Assembly (NCBI GenBank): GCA_903827375.1
Contig: CAIKHZ010000304.1
Location: 1-64,000, forward strand
Direction of reading: 5' to 3'
From: Akkermansiaceae bacterium
GTDB taxonomy: Bacteria > Verrucomicrobiota > Verrucomicrobiia > Verrucomicrobiales > Akkermansiaceae
Length of the DNA stretch: 64,000 bases
A program made the position numbers and the translations under genes. A model generated the notes under the pieces. The model ran no database searches. It worked only from the letters and a program-made list of their open reading frames with translations, and had not been told where the DNA came from. Of the stretch, positions 36,749-45,310 are shown one piece after another (within the stretch, counting starts at the first letter, position 1; each line of letters opens with the position of its first letter).

Positions 36749-37777
36749 TCAATGGGTCCAGTCGAGGACAACTTTCCCTGATTGTCCCGAAATCATGGTG
36801 GCAAAGGCTTGTTCAAAATCGCGGAAACCAAAGCGATGGGTGATGACCGGGGCGATATTCAGTCCTGCGCGGATCATGCTGCTCATTTTGTACCAGGTTT
36901 CAAACATCTCGCGGCCGTAAATCCCCTTGAGGACGAGGCCCTTGAAAATGACTTTGTCCCAATCGATGGCGACTTTTTCCGGAAAAATGCCCAGCAGTGA
37001 GATCTTGGCACCGTTGGAGCTGTGCTCGAGAATGTCGCTCAACCCGGACGGATGCCCGGACATTTCCAAGCACACGTCGAACCCTTCCTGCATCCCCAAC
37101 TCCCGCTTCACATCAACCAACGACTCCGTGGTCACATTGACCACCCGCGTGGCACCTAACGTTTTGGCGAGTTCCAGACGATACGGGTTCACATCGGTGA
37201 TGACAATGTGGCGGGCTCCGGCAAATTTACAAATGGCCGCTGCCATGCAGCCGATCGGCCCGGCTCCGGTGATAAGCACATCCTCGGCCACCAAATCCCA
37301 GGATAAGGCAGTGTGAACGGCATTGCCGAGCGGATCAAAGGTGGAGATGACCTCCTCGGGAATGTTCGCATTGACCTTGTAAACATTCCGATACGGGATC
37401 GACAGGTACTCGGCAAATGCCCCCGGCCGGTTGACGCCCACGCCCAGCGTGTTCGGGCAGAGGTGGCGACGGCCAGCCAGGCAATTGCGGCAACGACCGC
37501 AGACGATGTGGCCCTCGCCGGACACCCATTCGCCCGGCTGCACCTCGGTGACCCCGGAGCCCACCGCCTCAACCACCCCACAAAACTCGTGGCCCACATG
37601 CATTCCCAGCGGAATCGTGCGCTGCGCCCAGGAGTCCCACTTCCAAATGTGCACGTCCGTCCCGCAAATCGACGTCTTACGAATCTTGATCAACACGTCC
37701 ATCGGACCCACTTCCGGGTCCGGGACGTCTTCCAACCACAATCCAGGTTCTGCCTTGGCCTTGACGAGTGCTTTCAT
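36749..37777 (-). CDS. tdh: L-threonine 3-dehydrogenase
   Basis: 342 residues from [18 protein letters not shown], almost the length of E. coli Tdh (341). A zinc-dependent medium-chain dehydrogenase. Catalytic zinc motifs are [15 protein letters not shown] (typical for Tdh) and [15 protein letters not shown]. The structural zinc loop is [15 protein letters not shown], and the NAD-binding motif is [30 protein letters not shown] is also Tdh-specific. It oxidises L-threonine to 2-amino-3-oxobutyrate. The usual partner kbl is absent from this window. I moved the start from the ORF-track 37870, because the extra 31 residues are not part of the fold. Confidence 0.9.
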   Translation of the reverse strand: MKALVKAKAEPGLWLEDVPDPEVGPMDVLIKIRKTSICGTDVHIWKWDSWAQRTIPLGMHVGHEFCGVVEAVGSGVTEVQPGEWVSGEGHIVCGRCRNCLAGRRHLCPNTLGVGVNRPGAFAEYLSIPYRNVYKVNANIPEEVISTFDPLGNAVHTALSWDLVAEDVLITGAGPIGCMAAAICKFAGARHIVITDVNPYRLELAKTLGATRVVNVTTESLVDVKRELGMQEGFDVCLEMSGHPSGLSDILEHSSNGAKISLLGIFPEKVAIDWDKVIFKGLVLKGIYGREMFETWYKMSSMIRAGLNIAPVITHRFGFRDFEQAFATMISGQSGKVVLDWTH

Positions 37778-37891
37778 TTTGCTGCCCCGCAACCCTGCCT
37801 CAACCCACACCCCCCGCGATAGAAAAAATTTTTCCGGGATGAAAAAATCCGGGTTGGTCACGGTATCCACAGGCTCGGGCCTGCAAACGTT

Positions 37892-39445
37892 TCAAGGTGA
37901 GGTTTTGGGTGTGGTGGCACTGATGATGACCTTGCGGGCCGCCTCGCGATGGATGCGCAACACCCCGGATGCTCCATGGAACTCGCCGTAGCTCCACGCC
38001 GAGGCGGGCAGTTCCTTGCCGTCGGCAGTGAGGCTCACCGGCTTGAAGCTCAGGCGAAGTTCCTCGTTTCCCGCTGCCTCAAACGCCGTGTAGGTGACCT
38101 GACCAGGCTCATATTTCACTTGCCTGATGATGGAATCCGTCCCGATGAGATGGTCCGCATCCGCCGGGGCCATCTCCGGCAGCTCGGCCATCCCATCCTG
38201 AATGTGACACAAGTAGTCAAAATACGAGTCAGTGAACCACGGACAGGTGTAGCCAATCCCGACGTAGTTTACCGCACATTGGTCCTTCGAATGCTTGCTG
38301 AAAAACGAATAAATCGATAGGGCAAAGGCGGCACGAGCTTCCTCCCGCCAACCTGCATCCTGTGAGACGGAGAACCACTCAGCAGCGATCGAGGCATAGC
38401 GGGCCGTATGGCTGCCCATTTCCAAAAAGCAGATATCCTGTTCCTTGATGCTGGTGGCACCAAAGCGTTTGGTTTTACCGAAGCGGTCCCTGACCAGGGC
38501 TAACAACTCAGGCACATGACGCTTATAGTCTGGATCCATTTCCGGGTGGCGAAGCATGAAGCGCGCCGTCTCCATCGGGATCTGTTGATTGAGGTTGCTG
38601 TGGTTGCTTACCATATCCTCGTAGTAGCCCGACCACTTCTGGTTCTTCATCGGATAGTCGAGGATCCACTTCCAGAGTGCATCGCGAGCGGCGGGATACT
38701 TCCCGGCGCCGGTCTCGCCAAGGCGGATCAACTCGTCGAACAATATGACCGGGCAGATCATTGCGGCGGTGTAGTTGTCCACGACTTCCCCGGTTTTCCG
38801 ATTGACTCGGAAGGGCAGCGGAGACTTGTTTTCATCACCGGGCTGCAGGTGGGAGGCGAGGGTTGCCGCAATTCCGCACGCCGCCTTCAAATACTTATCC
38901 TCACCCGTGAATTTGTAGAATTTCAGATAGGCGACGCCCACCAGACTCATCTTGTCGGGCTCGCTGCGCTCATCGGTGTATTCCCCGTCCGGGCTGTCAT
39001 CCTGAGTGCTCGGCACGTTCGGCCACGCCCAGTCCGTCGGCGAGTGGTAAAATAACACACGCTCCACGATCCGCCTCACCGGTGGAATGGCCTGCTCATC
39101 GCCAGTATAGGCAAAATACCGCGCCAAACTCTCCATCGCCCAGTACGCATGGCTTCCCTGGCAATTCTGGTTGGCCAAATACTCACCCTTGGGGCTCAAC
39201 TTCGAGGTCACAAGATACCACGGATCGTCACCAAATTTGGTCGGAACCGTGGGACAACTCTCGATGAAGTTCATGCTCCACTTGAGCACATTGTCATAAC
39301 TCGTCCACGCCTGAAGACGGCCCTGCCCGTCTAGCACTACCTCGTGGTCGCGCAGTTTGTCCGCTCCGCTGGCGCTCATCGCGCAAAGGGCAAGCGCCGA
39401 CATCAAAAATGCTAGGGGGCGTTGAATATTTCTCAGTGTGGTCAT
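37892..39445 (-). CDS. Secreted alpha/alpha-toroid protein, possible glycan-active enzyme
   Basis: 517 residues from MTTLRNIQRPLAFLMSALALCAMSASGAD, a clear signal peptide. The mature protein (about 50-430) has many paired amphipathic helices with aromatic and acidic residues in the turns: HAYWAMESLARYFAYTGDE, MSLVGVAYLKFYKFTGEDKYLKAA, VDNYTAAMICPVILFDELIR, and EMGSHTARYASIAAEWF. This is the look of the six-hairpin fold of lyases and glycosidases, but I recognise no named family motif. The last about 80 residues form a beta domain. The upstream ORF extension to 39496 merges into an unrelated transposase remnant and is discarded. Confidence 0.6.
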   Translation of the reverse strand: MTTLRNIQRPLAFLMSALALCAMSASGADKLRDHEVVLDGQGRLQAWTSYDNVLKWSMNFIESCPTVPTKFGDDPWYLVTSKLSPKGEYLANQNCQGSHAYWAMESLARYFAYTGDEQAIPPVRRIVERVLFYHSPTDWAWPNVPSTQDDSPDGEYTDERSEPDKMSLVGVAYLKFYKFTGEDKYLKAACGIAATLASHLQPGDENKSPLPFRVNRKTGEVVDNYTAAMICPVILFDELIRLGETGAGKYPAARDALWKWILDYPMKNQKWSGYYEDMVSNHSNLNQQIPMETARFMLRHPEMDPDYKRHVPELLALVRDRFGKTKRFGATSIKEQDICFLEMGSHTARYASIAAEWFSVSQDAGWREEARAAFALSIYSFFSKHSKDQCAVNYVGIGYTCPWFTDSYFDYLCHIQDGMAELPEMAPADADHLIGTDSIIRQVKYEPGQVTYTAFEAAGNEELRLSFKPVSLTADGKELPASAWSYGEFHGASGVLRIHREAARKVIISATTPKTSP

Positions 39446-39467
39446 GCATGTGCCGACGGCGGGGCAG

Positions 39468-39788
39468 AAACTGCCAGATGCCCCGGAAAGAGTCAAACCG
39501 TTTCAGATTGGCATTGTAAAGCTCCTGAAACGATGGCTCGCACCGCAGGTCGGGAAAGTTCCTCAGCCACATGTATTTGCTCTTCTTGAGGGTGTCGTCG
39601 CCAGCGCTCATCAATTTCCGGTGCTCCTCTTTGCGGACCTCATCCACCGCCTTGTTGTGGTGGGCGCTCACATGGAACTTGTCATGCACAATACCTTCAG
39701 TCAATATCACGCCGGGATGGATCCGCATTACAGCGGTGGGATTCCAAATCTCGCCTTTTGCAGGGCCGAAAAAGCGGCTGGTGGGCAT
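39468..39788 (-). mobile_element. ISL3-family transposase remnant
   Basis: About 107 residues read like the DDE domain of ISL3-type transposases: PGVILTEGIVHDKFHVSAHH, NKAVDEVRKEEHRKLMSAGD, LKKSKYMWLRNFPD and RFDSFRGIWQF. In intact enzymes this part sits in the middle. The N-terminal zinc finger, the first catalytic Asp and the C-terminal Glu region are gone, and the frame runs into unrelated sequence. I could not find terminal inverted repeats. A dead insertion-sequence fragment upstream of the secreted toroid gene. Confidence 0.65.
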
Positions 39789-40264
39789 AGTTGGGACAAC
39801 GTTGGACAGATCTGGTACAGGGCACTGACAGGTTTTCCGCCTAGTTCTAACATGCTGATGAGCCAGTTTGCTAACCGCACGCGGAGTCTAGCCCAAAGCA
39901 TGTTTCCCGGTGTGATACGAATCTCTGCAAAATCAAGGGCTGAAGCCTCAGGATAAGAAACTCGGGTTAGGGAATCCGACTTGTTCGCTCCGTTGTCGAA
40001 AACGGGGGCGAACACTGAGTTCTGTTGATAGAAGCCCGGGTCATGGATGCGACATGACGGCAGTCCGATCGGGCCACCGTCATGTCGCGAAGCCTGGACA
40101 AACCGCAGTTTTTCCGCAACTTCAGGGATTGGAACTTGCTGGATGCTTTGGCATGATTGTGGCCAAATCCTGAGTTCTCACGGTTTGCGTCGCCATCCGT
40201 TCGCCAAGCCAATATTCTCAGTCTAGCAGTAGGGCAGATAGCATCCACCCTGTCGTGGACAACC
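39789..40264. other. Gene-free stretch beside the transposase remnant
   Basis: About 475 bp with no convincing gene on either strand. It contains a short string CGCAACTTCAGGGATTGGAACTTG (near 40113-40136) that recurs with four mismatches near 53948-53971. That suggests a scattered repeat. The left end of the vanished insertion sequence may lie here, but I see no clear terminus. Confidence 0.4.
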
Positions 40265-42136
40265 CTACAGGCTACGGGTGCGGATTTCCTCCTTGATGGC
40301 TGCGATGAAGTCGGACAGCGATTTGGTAGTTAGATCCTCGTTGTCGCGGTGGCGCACGGAGACGCTGCCGTCCTCCACTTCGCGGGCACCGAGGACGAGC
40401 ATGTAGGGGACGCGGTCGAGGCGGGCGAGACGGATTTTGGCACCGATTTTGTCATTACTTCGGTCCACGGTGACGCGGATGCCAGCGTCTGCGAGCTGTG
40501 CGGCGGATGTTTCGGCGGCATCGAGGGTTTTTTCCGAGATGGGGATGACGCGTACCTGCTCCGGGGCCAGCCAGGTTGGGAATTTTCCTTCGAAATGCTC
40601 GATGAGCAGGCCGGTGAAGCGCTCCAGCGAGCCGAACGGCGCGCGGTGAATCATCACCGGGCGGTGCGTCTGATTGTCTGCCCCGACGTACGTTAGATCA
40701 AAGCGAACGGGCAGGTTGTAATCGACTTGGACGGTGCCTAACTGCCACTCGCGGCCAATGATGTCCTTGACGACAAAATCGATTTTGGGGCCGTAGAAGG
40801 CGGCCTCGCCGGGTTCTTCGGTGTATTCGACGCCGAGTGTTTGGACGGCGTCGCGCAGTGAGGCTTCCGCCTTGTCCCAATTCTCGGCGTCGCCGACGTA
40901 TTTGTCAGAGTCAGGATCGCGGAGCGACAGGCGGACGCGATAATCATGCATGCCGAGGGTGCCGAGGACTTTTTTAACCAGATCGAGGCAACCGGCGACT
41001 TCGGCAGCCACTTGGTCGGGCGTGCAGAACAAGTGGGCGTCGTCCTGAGTGAAGCCTCGCACGCGGGTCATTCCGCCGAGTTCGCCGGATTGCTCCCAGC
41101 GATAAACGGTGCCAAACTCAGCCAGACGCACCGGCAGGTCGCGGTACGAGTGTGGATCGCTCGCATAAATTTTGATGTGGTGCGGGCAATTCATCGGTTT
41201 GAGCAGGTAGCCTTCGAAGGCCCCGCTGGCCAAGCCGTTGAGCAACTCGCCGCAGGTGGCATTTTCGTCGGCGAGGCGTTCCAGCACGTCGCGTTCGGCG
41301 ATGGGTGGGTACTGGCTTTCCTGATAGTAAGGGAAATGGCCGGACGTCCGATAGAGGTCGAGCTTGCCGATGTGCGGGGTGAATACCTGCGAGTATCCCT
41401 GCTTGTCGAGTTGCTCAGTGATGAATTCCTGGAGCGCGCGGCGGACCAGCGCGCCTTTTGGCTTCCACAAAATGAGCCCTTGGCCGACGGCTTCATCGAT
41501 GTGGAAGAGCCCCAGTTCCTTGCCTAGGCGCCGGTGGTCGCGTTTCTTGGCTTCTTCCAGACGGGTCAGGTGGTCCTGCAGTTCGGTGGAATTCTTGAAA
41601 CAGGTGCCGTACAGTCGTTGCAGGGATTCGCGATCCTTGTCGCCTTTGTAATACGAGCTGGCGATGCTCATCAGCTTGAAGGCCTTGCAATTGCCAGTGC
41701 GGCCGACGTGCGGACCGGCACACAAGTCCCAGAAATCCCCGTTCTTGAAGATCGATATCTCCTCGTCTTCCGGGATCGAGGCAAGCAAATCCAACTTGAA
41801 AATACTCACCATAGCCCGCTCGCTCACTGCCCCGAGCCGGCCGCTTTGGGCCAGTCCCAGCGCGTCATCGCGGGAAATGGAGACCCGCTCGAACGGGTCG
41901 TTATCCTTCACCACCCGCTTCATCTCCTCTTCGATGCGGGGAAAATCCTCCGGCGTGATCCGGTGGGCCAAGTCCATATCGTAGTAAAACCCGTTTTCCA
42001 CGGGCGGGCCGGCGGCGAGTTGGACGTCGGGCCAGAGGCGGCAGATGGCGGTGGCCATGACGTGGGCGCAGGAATGGCGCAGCCGTTCCAAATCGGTCAT
42101 TTGCTGGCGTTCGTCGAGGGTTTTGCGTTCGTTCAT
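40265..42136 (-). CDS. thrS: Threonyl-tRNA synthetase lacking the TGS domain
   Basis: 623 residues. It begins almost directly with the editing domain: LRHSCAHVMATAICRLWPDVQ (HxxxH) and, further on, DLCAGPHVGRTG. This removes mischarged Ser-tRNA. The class II catalytic core follows with motif 2 FGTVYRWEQSGELGGMTRVRGFTQDDAH, then zinc ligands in MNCPHHI and motif 3 HRAPFGSLERFTGLLIEHFEGKFP. The C-terminal anticodon-binding domain (about 525-623) has WLAPEQVRVIPISEK. The N-terminal ubiquitin-like TGS domain of most ThrRS is absent. In many bacteria thrS lies directly upstream of infC; here it is downstream with two genes between. Confidence 0.95.
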   Translation of the reverse strand: MNERKTLDERQQMTDLERLRHSCAHVMATAICRLWPDVQLAAGPPVENGFYYDMDLAHRITPEDFPRIEEEMKRVVKDNDPFERVSISRDDALGLAQSGRLGAVSERAMVSIFKLDLLASIPEDEEISIFKNGDFWDLCAGPHVGRTGNCKAFKLMSIASSYYKGDKDRESLQRLYGTCFKNSTELQDHLTRLEEAKKRDHRRLGKELGLFHIDEAVGQGLILWKPKGALVRRALQEFITEQLDKQGYSQVFTPHIGKLDLYRTSGHFPYYQESQYPPIAERDVLERLADENATCGELLNGLASGAFEGYLLKPMNCPHHIKIYASDPHSYRDLPVRLAEFGTVYRWEQSGELGGMTRVRGFTQDDAHLFCTPDQVAAEVAGCLDLVKKVLGTLGMHDYRVRLSLRDPDSDKYVGDAENWDKAEASLRDAVQTLGVEYTEEPGEAAFYGPKIDFVVKDIIGREWQLGTVQVDYNLPVRFDLTYVGADNQTHRPVMIHRAPFGSLERFTGLLIEHFEGKFPTWLAPEQVRVIPISEKTLDAAETSAAQLADAGIRVTVDRSNDKIGAKIRLARLDRVPYMLVLGAREVEDGSVSVRHRDNEDLTTKSLSDFIAAIKEEIRTRSL

Positions 42137-42367
42137 GGCGGTACTTGCGTTGGAAATCGTTGGTTGTGTGCGTTGAAGGGAAGAATCGGGGGCGGCGGGA
42201 TGTTGAGGTGGCTTCGTGGAGCTGCACCGCGCTCTGGCAGCGCCGCCGGAGAGTGTAGGAGGCAGATGGCCGCTTGGTCAACTGCGGACGTGGTGAGTAT
42301 GGGGCAGGGCGTGGCGGCATACGCTCCGAACCCTCCCCGGAGTCGCCCCTTTCGAGGTGGCTAATAC

Positions 42368-42391
42368 TTGACATTGCCGTGCCAACGGCAA
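42368..42391 (+). promoter_or_regulatory. TTGACA box overlapped by a hairpin just before the Rpn-family gene
   Basis: TTGACA (42368-42373) is followed at once by TTGCCGT-gcca-ACGGCAA, a perfect 7-bp stem. The hairpin ends 10 bp before the ATG, where a ribosome binding site would lie. No matching -10 is visible at the right distance. The hairpin could limit translation of the gene. Confidence 0.3.
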
Positions 42392-42401
42392 CAGTTCAGC
42401 T

Positions 42402-43343
42402 ATGCGCTACCTTGATCCCAAGAACGATCTTGTGTTCAAAAAACTCTTCAGCCGCCCTAGGCTTCTGAAGAGTTTTCTCAACGCTCTGCTGCCGCTCGTC
42501 GAGCCCGTCGAGTCGCTCGAATACCTGCCCACCGAGTTGGTACCGGAAATCCCGGGCATGAAGCACTCAATTGTCGATGTGCGCTGCGTGGACCGTGCTG
42601 GGCGACACTTTATCGTGGAAATGCAGATGTTTTGGACGGACAGCTTCAAGAGCCGGGTGTTATTCAACGCCTCCAAGGCCTTCGTCCGGCAGGCCGACCG
42701 GGCGGAAAAATACACCGCGCTGCAGCCGGTGTTTTCGCTCAATTTGGTCAACCAGATATTTGAGCGGGCCTCCCCTGAGTTTTACCATCATTACGCGATC
42801 GTGGAACTTGAGCACACGCAGCGGCGGATGGAGGGGTTGGAATTCGTGTTTGTGGAACTGCCGAAGTTCCAGCCGCAAGCCATCGCCAGTGACCGAATGC
42901 GCAAACTCTGGCTGCGCTTCATGACCGAAATCGGCGGGGCAGATGACGCAACTCCTGCTCCTGAGTTGCTAGAATCGCCGGAAACCCGCGAGGCGCTCGA
43001 ATGTGTGGCGGAGAGTGCCTTCTCCCGTGCGGAACTCGAAACCTACGACCGCTACTGGGACAGTATCCGCTGCGAACTGACGCTGCTGGACAGCTCGTTT
43101 CAGCAGGGCGAGAAAAAGGGCAAGTTGGAGGGCAAGTTGGAGGGCAAGTTGGAGGGCAAGTTGGAGGGCAAGTTGGAGGGCAAGTTGGAGGGCAAGTTGG
43201 AGGGCAAGTTGGAGGGCAAGTTGGAAGGCAAGTTGGACGGGAAGTTGGAGGTGGCGCTTGCGCTGAAACGTGCCGGCCTGCTCAGCGCCGAACAAATCGC
43301 CATGGTTTCTGGTCTAACACTGGAGCAAGTGCGGGCACTATAG
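42402..43343 (+). CDS. Rpn/PD-(D/E)XK nuclease family transposase-like protein with repeat tail
   Basis: 313 residues of the PDDEXK_2 (Rpn/YhgA-like) family. Opening MRYLDPKNDLVFKKLFSRPRLLKSFLNALLP is diagnostic. The nuclease motif is at about 60-75: SIVDVRCVDRAGRHFIVEMQM, with the Asp and the ExQ pair. Proteins of this family cut DNA and are linked to RecA-independent recombination and to horizontal transfer. Between the globular part and a short C-terminal helix (LLSAEQIAMVSGLTLEQVRAL) lies a run of eleven four-residue GKLE-type units (about 240-283), encoded by a 12-bp tandem repeat. Unlike its neighbours on both sides, it is transcribed from the plus strand. Confidence 0.85.
   Translation: MRYLDPKNDLVFKKLFSRPRLLKSFLNALLPLVEPVESLEYLPTELVPEIPGMKHSIVDVRCVDRAGRHFIVEMQMFWTDSFKSRVLFNASKAFVRQADRAEKYTALQPVFSLNLVNQIFERASPEFYHHYAIVELEHTQRRMEGLEFVFVELPKFQPQAIASDRMRKLWLRFMTEIGGADDATPAPELLESPETREALECVAESAFSRAELETYDRYWDSIRCELTLLDSSFQQGEKKGKLEGKLEGKLEGKLEGKLEGKLEGKLEGKLEGKLEGKLDGKLEVALALKRAGLLSAEQIAMVSGLTLEQVRAL
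43119..43250 (+). repeat. 12-bp coding tandem repeat, 11 units (GGCAAGTTGGAG)
   Basis: Eleven consecutive 12-bp units code GKLE nine times, then GKLD, then GKLE. The first eight or so are identical in DNA sequence, and the last three carry single changes. Because the unit is four codons, gain or loss of units leaves the frame intact and only alters the length of a charged helix. The near-identity indicates recent slippage. Confidence 0.95.
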
Positions 43344-43399
43344 ATTCCTTGAAATACCCAAGTTTTGAACCCTCGACCCACCGTGGACCTGCGGGGCTG

Positions 43400-44068
43400 C
43401 TATTGAAAAACCGTCAGATCGAGTGCCTGTACCAGAGTTTCGACAACGACGTCTGCGCCGTGGGATGTTAGCTCTGCGGTGGAGAAGCGGCCGGTGGCCA
43501 CGGCGAGGCAGCGGGCACCGAAGGCATGGGCGCAGGCAATGTCTTTGGGGGTATCGCCGATGACCAAGGTCTGATCTGCGGTGAATGAGTGGCCGACATA
43601 TGCCGCCGCCCGTTCCAGTGCAATCGGACCGAGGTTGTTGCGCTCGGCGTGGTGCTCACCATAGGCCCCAAAGCCAAAATATCCGTCCAGTTTGAAATGC
43701 CGCAACTTGGCGGCGGCCCCGGCTGCCGTGTTGCCGGTGAGCAAGCCGAGCGTCGATCCAGGTCGGCTTGCCAAGGCCGACAGAATCTCCGGCACGCCGG
43801 GGAGTACCCGGCCAGTGACTTGGCCATGGGCCAAATGCCAGTTGAGCCTAACATGATAAGCCGCAAAAAATTCCTCGATTTGTTGGCGCTCCGGAGGGAT
43901 GCCGAAATGGGCGTGGAGGCACTCAGCGATCCCCCGGTCCGTGCTGCCCGCTAAATCCAAAGGCGGCCCCACCTCCCCAAAAACCTCCAGCGCCGCCTCG
44001 TGCAACGCTTTCATCCCGACGCCGCCGGTGTCAATGAGAGTGCCGTCTATGTCAAACAGATAGAGCAT
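43400..44068 (-). CDS. HAD-superfamily phosphatase (phosphoglycolate phosphatase-like)
   Basis: 222 residues. Motif I is LFDIDGTLIDTGG with the nucleophile Asp. Cap helices follow, then motif II LGLLTGNTAAGAAAKL and motif IV VIGDTPKDIACAHAFGARCLAVATG. Subclass IA by cap position. It dephosphorylates a small phosphorylated metabolite in the cytoplasm; specificity is unknown. It lies 84 bp downstream of infC on the same strand and could be cotranscribed, although a small hairpin (44135-44149) lies between the two. Confidence 0.8.
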   Translation of the reverse strand: MLYLFDIDGTLIDTGGVGMKALHEAALEVFGEVGPPLDLAGSTDRGIAECLHAHFGIPPERQQIEEFFAAYHVRLNWHLAHGQVTGRVLPGVPEILSALASRPGSTLGLLTGNTAAGAAAKLRHFKLDGYFGFGAYGEHHAERNNLGPIALERAAAYVGHSFTADQTLVIGDTPKDIACAHAFGARCLAVATGRFSTAELTSHGADVVVETLVQALDLTVFQ

Positions 44069-44134
44069 GGGGTGGGGGACACGCTCAATTGCAAGCAGGA
44101 CTCGCGACAGAGAGTTTGAACGAACGACAAGATC

Positions 44135-44149
44135 CCTTGTTTTTCAAGG
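44135..44149 (-). other. Small hairpin after infC
   Basis: On the minus strand CCTTG-aaaaa-CAAGG follows the infC stop after a few bases. The stem is short and no T tract follows directly. It may be a weak terminator or attenuating structure before the HAD gene. Confidence 0.3.
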
Positions 44150-44152
44150 ACT

Positions 44153-44857
44153 CTACTGACTCGCATCCATGGACGGAGGTTCCGGGGCGGTTTCCTCGCT
44201 TGTCGCTTCGGCCACTTCATCCGGCACTTCCTCGTCCTCTGCGGTTTCGTCTTCCTCAAAGTCGTCTTCTTCCATGAGTTCACCATGAAATAAGTGGAAT
44301 TTGCGCTTGCGCTGGTGTTGGGGCAGTGGCGAGAGGATCATGGCCACCGCACGGCCATTGAGGCGCGGCGGTTGATCGACTTGGGCCATCGTCTTGAGGT
44401 CCTCGATGATGCGGTTGAGAGCGACAAATCCAAGGTCCTTGTGGGCGTTTTCGCGACCCTTGAATTGCAGTACGAAGCGCACCTTGTGGTTGCCGTCAAG
44501 AAAGCCTTCGGCACGCCCGAGCTTGATATTGTAGTCGTGCTGACCGGTGACGACCCGGAATTTGACTTCCTTCATCCGGGTGGCGCTCTTGGACTTTTGC
44601 TTTTTGAGCTTGGCCTGCTCGTACTTGTATTTCCCGTAGTCGATGATCTTGCAGACAGGTGGGTCCACCTGCCCGGCAATTTCGACGAGGTCGAGGCCCA
44701 TGGCCATGGCTCTGGCCATGGCATCACGGGAGCTCATTACGCCGAGTTGCTCCCCGGTGGCGAGGATGACACGGACTTTGGGGGCGCGGATTCGGTCGTT
44801 GATCCGCGTCATGTCGCGGAAACGACCCCTGTTTTGGTCTCTTTGTGGCTTAGCTAT
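44153..44857 (-). CDS. infC: Translation initiation factor IF-3 with acidic C-terminal extension
   Basis: About 234 residues. N-domain TRINDRIRAPKVRVILATGEQLGVMSSRDAMARAM and the linker GKYKYEQAKLKKQKSKS, then the C-domain (MKEVKFRVVTGQHDYNIKLGRAEGFL, KVRFVLQFKGRE, GFVALNRIIEDL). The fold ends at LPQHQRKRK; about 50 further residues are mostly Glu/Asp, an added tail not found in the usual 180-residue form. No ATG fits. GGAGG (44866-44870) lies 8 bases before an ATA codon, so an AUA start is the best choice. Rare starts (AUU) are known for infC and let IF-3 repress its own translation. No rpmI or rplT follows. Confidence 0.85.
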   Translation of the reverse strand: MAKPQRDQNRGRFRDMTRINDRIRAPKVRVILATGEQLGVMSSRDAMARAMAMGLDLVEIAGQVDPPVCKIIDYGKYKYEQAKLKKQKSKSATRMKEVKFRVVTGQHDYNIKLGRAEGFLDGNHKVRFVLQFKGRENAHKDLGFVALNRIIEDLKTMAQVDQPPRLNGRAVAMILSPLPQHQRKRKFHLFHGELMEEDDFEEDETAEDEEVPDEVAEATSEETAPEPPSMDASQ

Positions 44858-44865
44858 GGCGATGT

Positions 44866-44870
44866 CCTCC
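44866..44870 (-). promoter_or_regulatory. Ribosome binding site deciding the unusual infC start
   Basis: The complement reads GGAGG, then eight bases, then ATA. An ATC codon in the same frame lies only two bases from it, which is too near. No in-frame ATG or GTG lies at suitable distance. This is one of the clearest Shine-Dalgarno sequences that I noticed in the window. Confidence 0.6.
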
Positions 44871-45310
44871 AGTGGGTGAATGCGACGCAGCGGGGTGCAA
44901 GCGAACAAAGCCGCCACACGATACCCGTGCGAAGAGGGGCTGCGAAACGATGAGCCAAACGCCGGGTCATGGATGGGTACCGACGAGCGCTAACCGCTTA
45001 TTGCAAGCGGTCGCGGCAGTTTTTAATAAGGATCGTTTCTGAAAAATCATGAGGTGGCTGGATGCCGGGGGCTGGCTCATCAATGATGGACGACACCTGT
45101 TCGTCCGCCACTCATAGGCTGCCTGAAGCCGAGGAATACGGCAAAACCGCAGCCGGGGCAAGCTCGAATTTGCAGGGCAACCCATTTTGGCAATTTTCGG
45201 ATCAGAGAGCCCTAGACCAAGGAAAGGGGTCGTGTGCCTCGGTGGCAGCGGGAGTAATGCGCGGTTTCCGGCTTGAATTTTGCTCGCGATGCCGGAATAC
45301 TGCGGGCCAC
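44871..45310. other. Divergent intergenic region between infC and lpxC
   Basis: About 440 bp. The lpxC ORF is open back to 45062, but the added 83 residues show no relation to LpxC. I see no hairpin with T tract. Promoters for both genes must lie here; no clear -35/-10 pair was found by eye. Confidence 0.4.

Noticed and set aside
36669-36752. TTG start of the phosphorylase overlapping tdh
   Set aside because: ATG at 36668 gives the normal beginning of the short phosphorylase; the extension has no resemblance to the family.
40265-42136. thrS as a broken gene because the TGS domain is missing
   Set aside because: The editing, catalytic and anticodon domains are complete with all motifs; TGS-less forms exist in nature.
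43119-43250. CRISPR-like or satellite array
   Set aside because: Units are contiguous 12-mers in a coding frame without spacers. It is a coding tandem repeat.
43100-43381. Minus-strand ORF with repeated SNLP units, and plus-strand ORF with GGQV repeats
   Set aside because: Both are other-frame readings of the same 12-bp repeat in the Rpn-family gene.
45062-45310. Extra N-terminal domain of LpxC-FabZ
   Set aside because: The 83 residues lack any family pattern, and LpxC begins at the ATG 45311.
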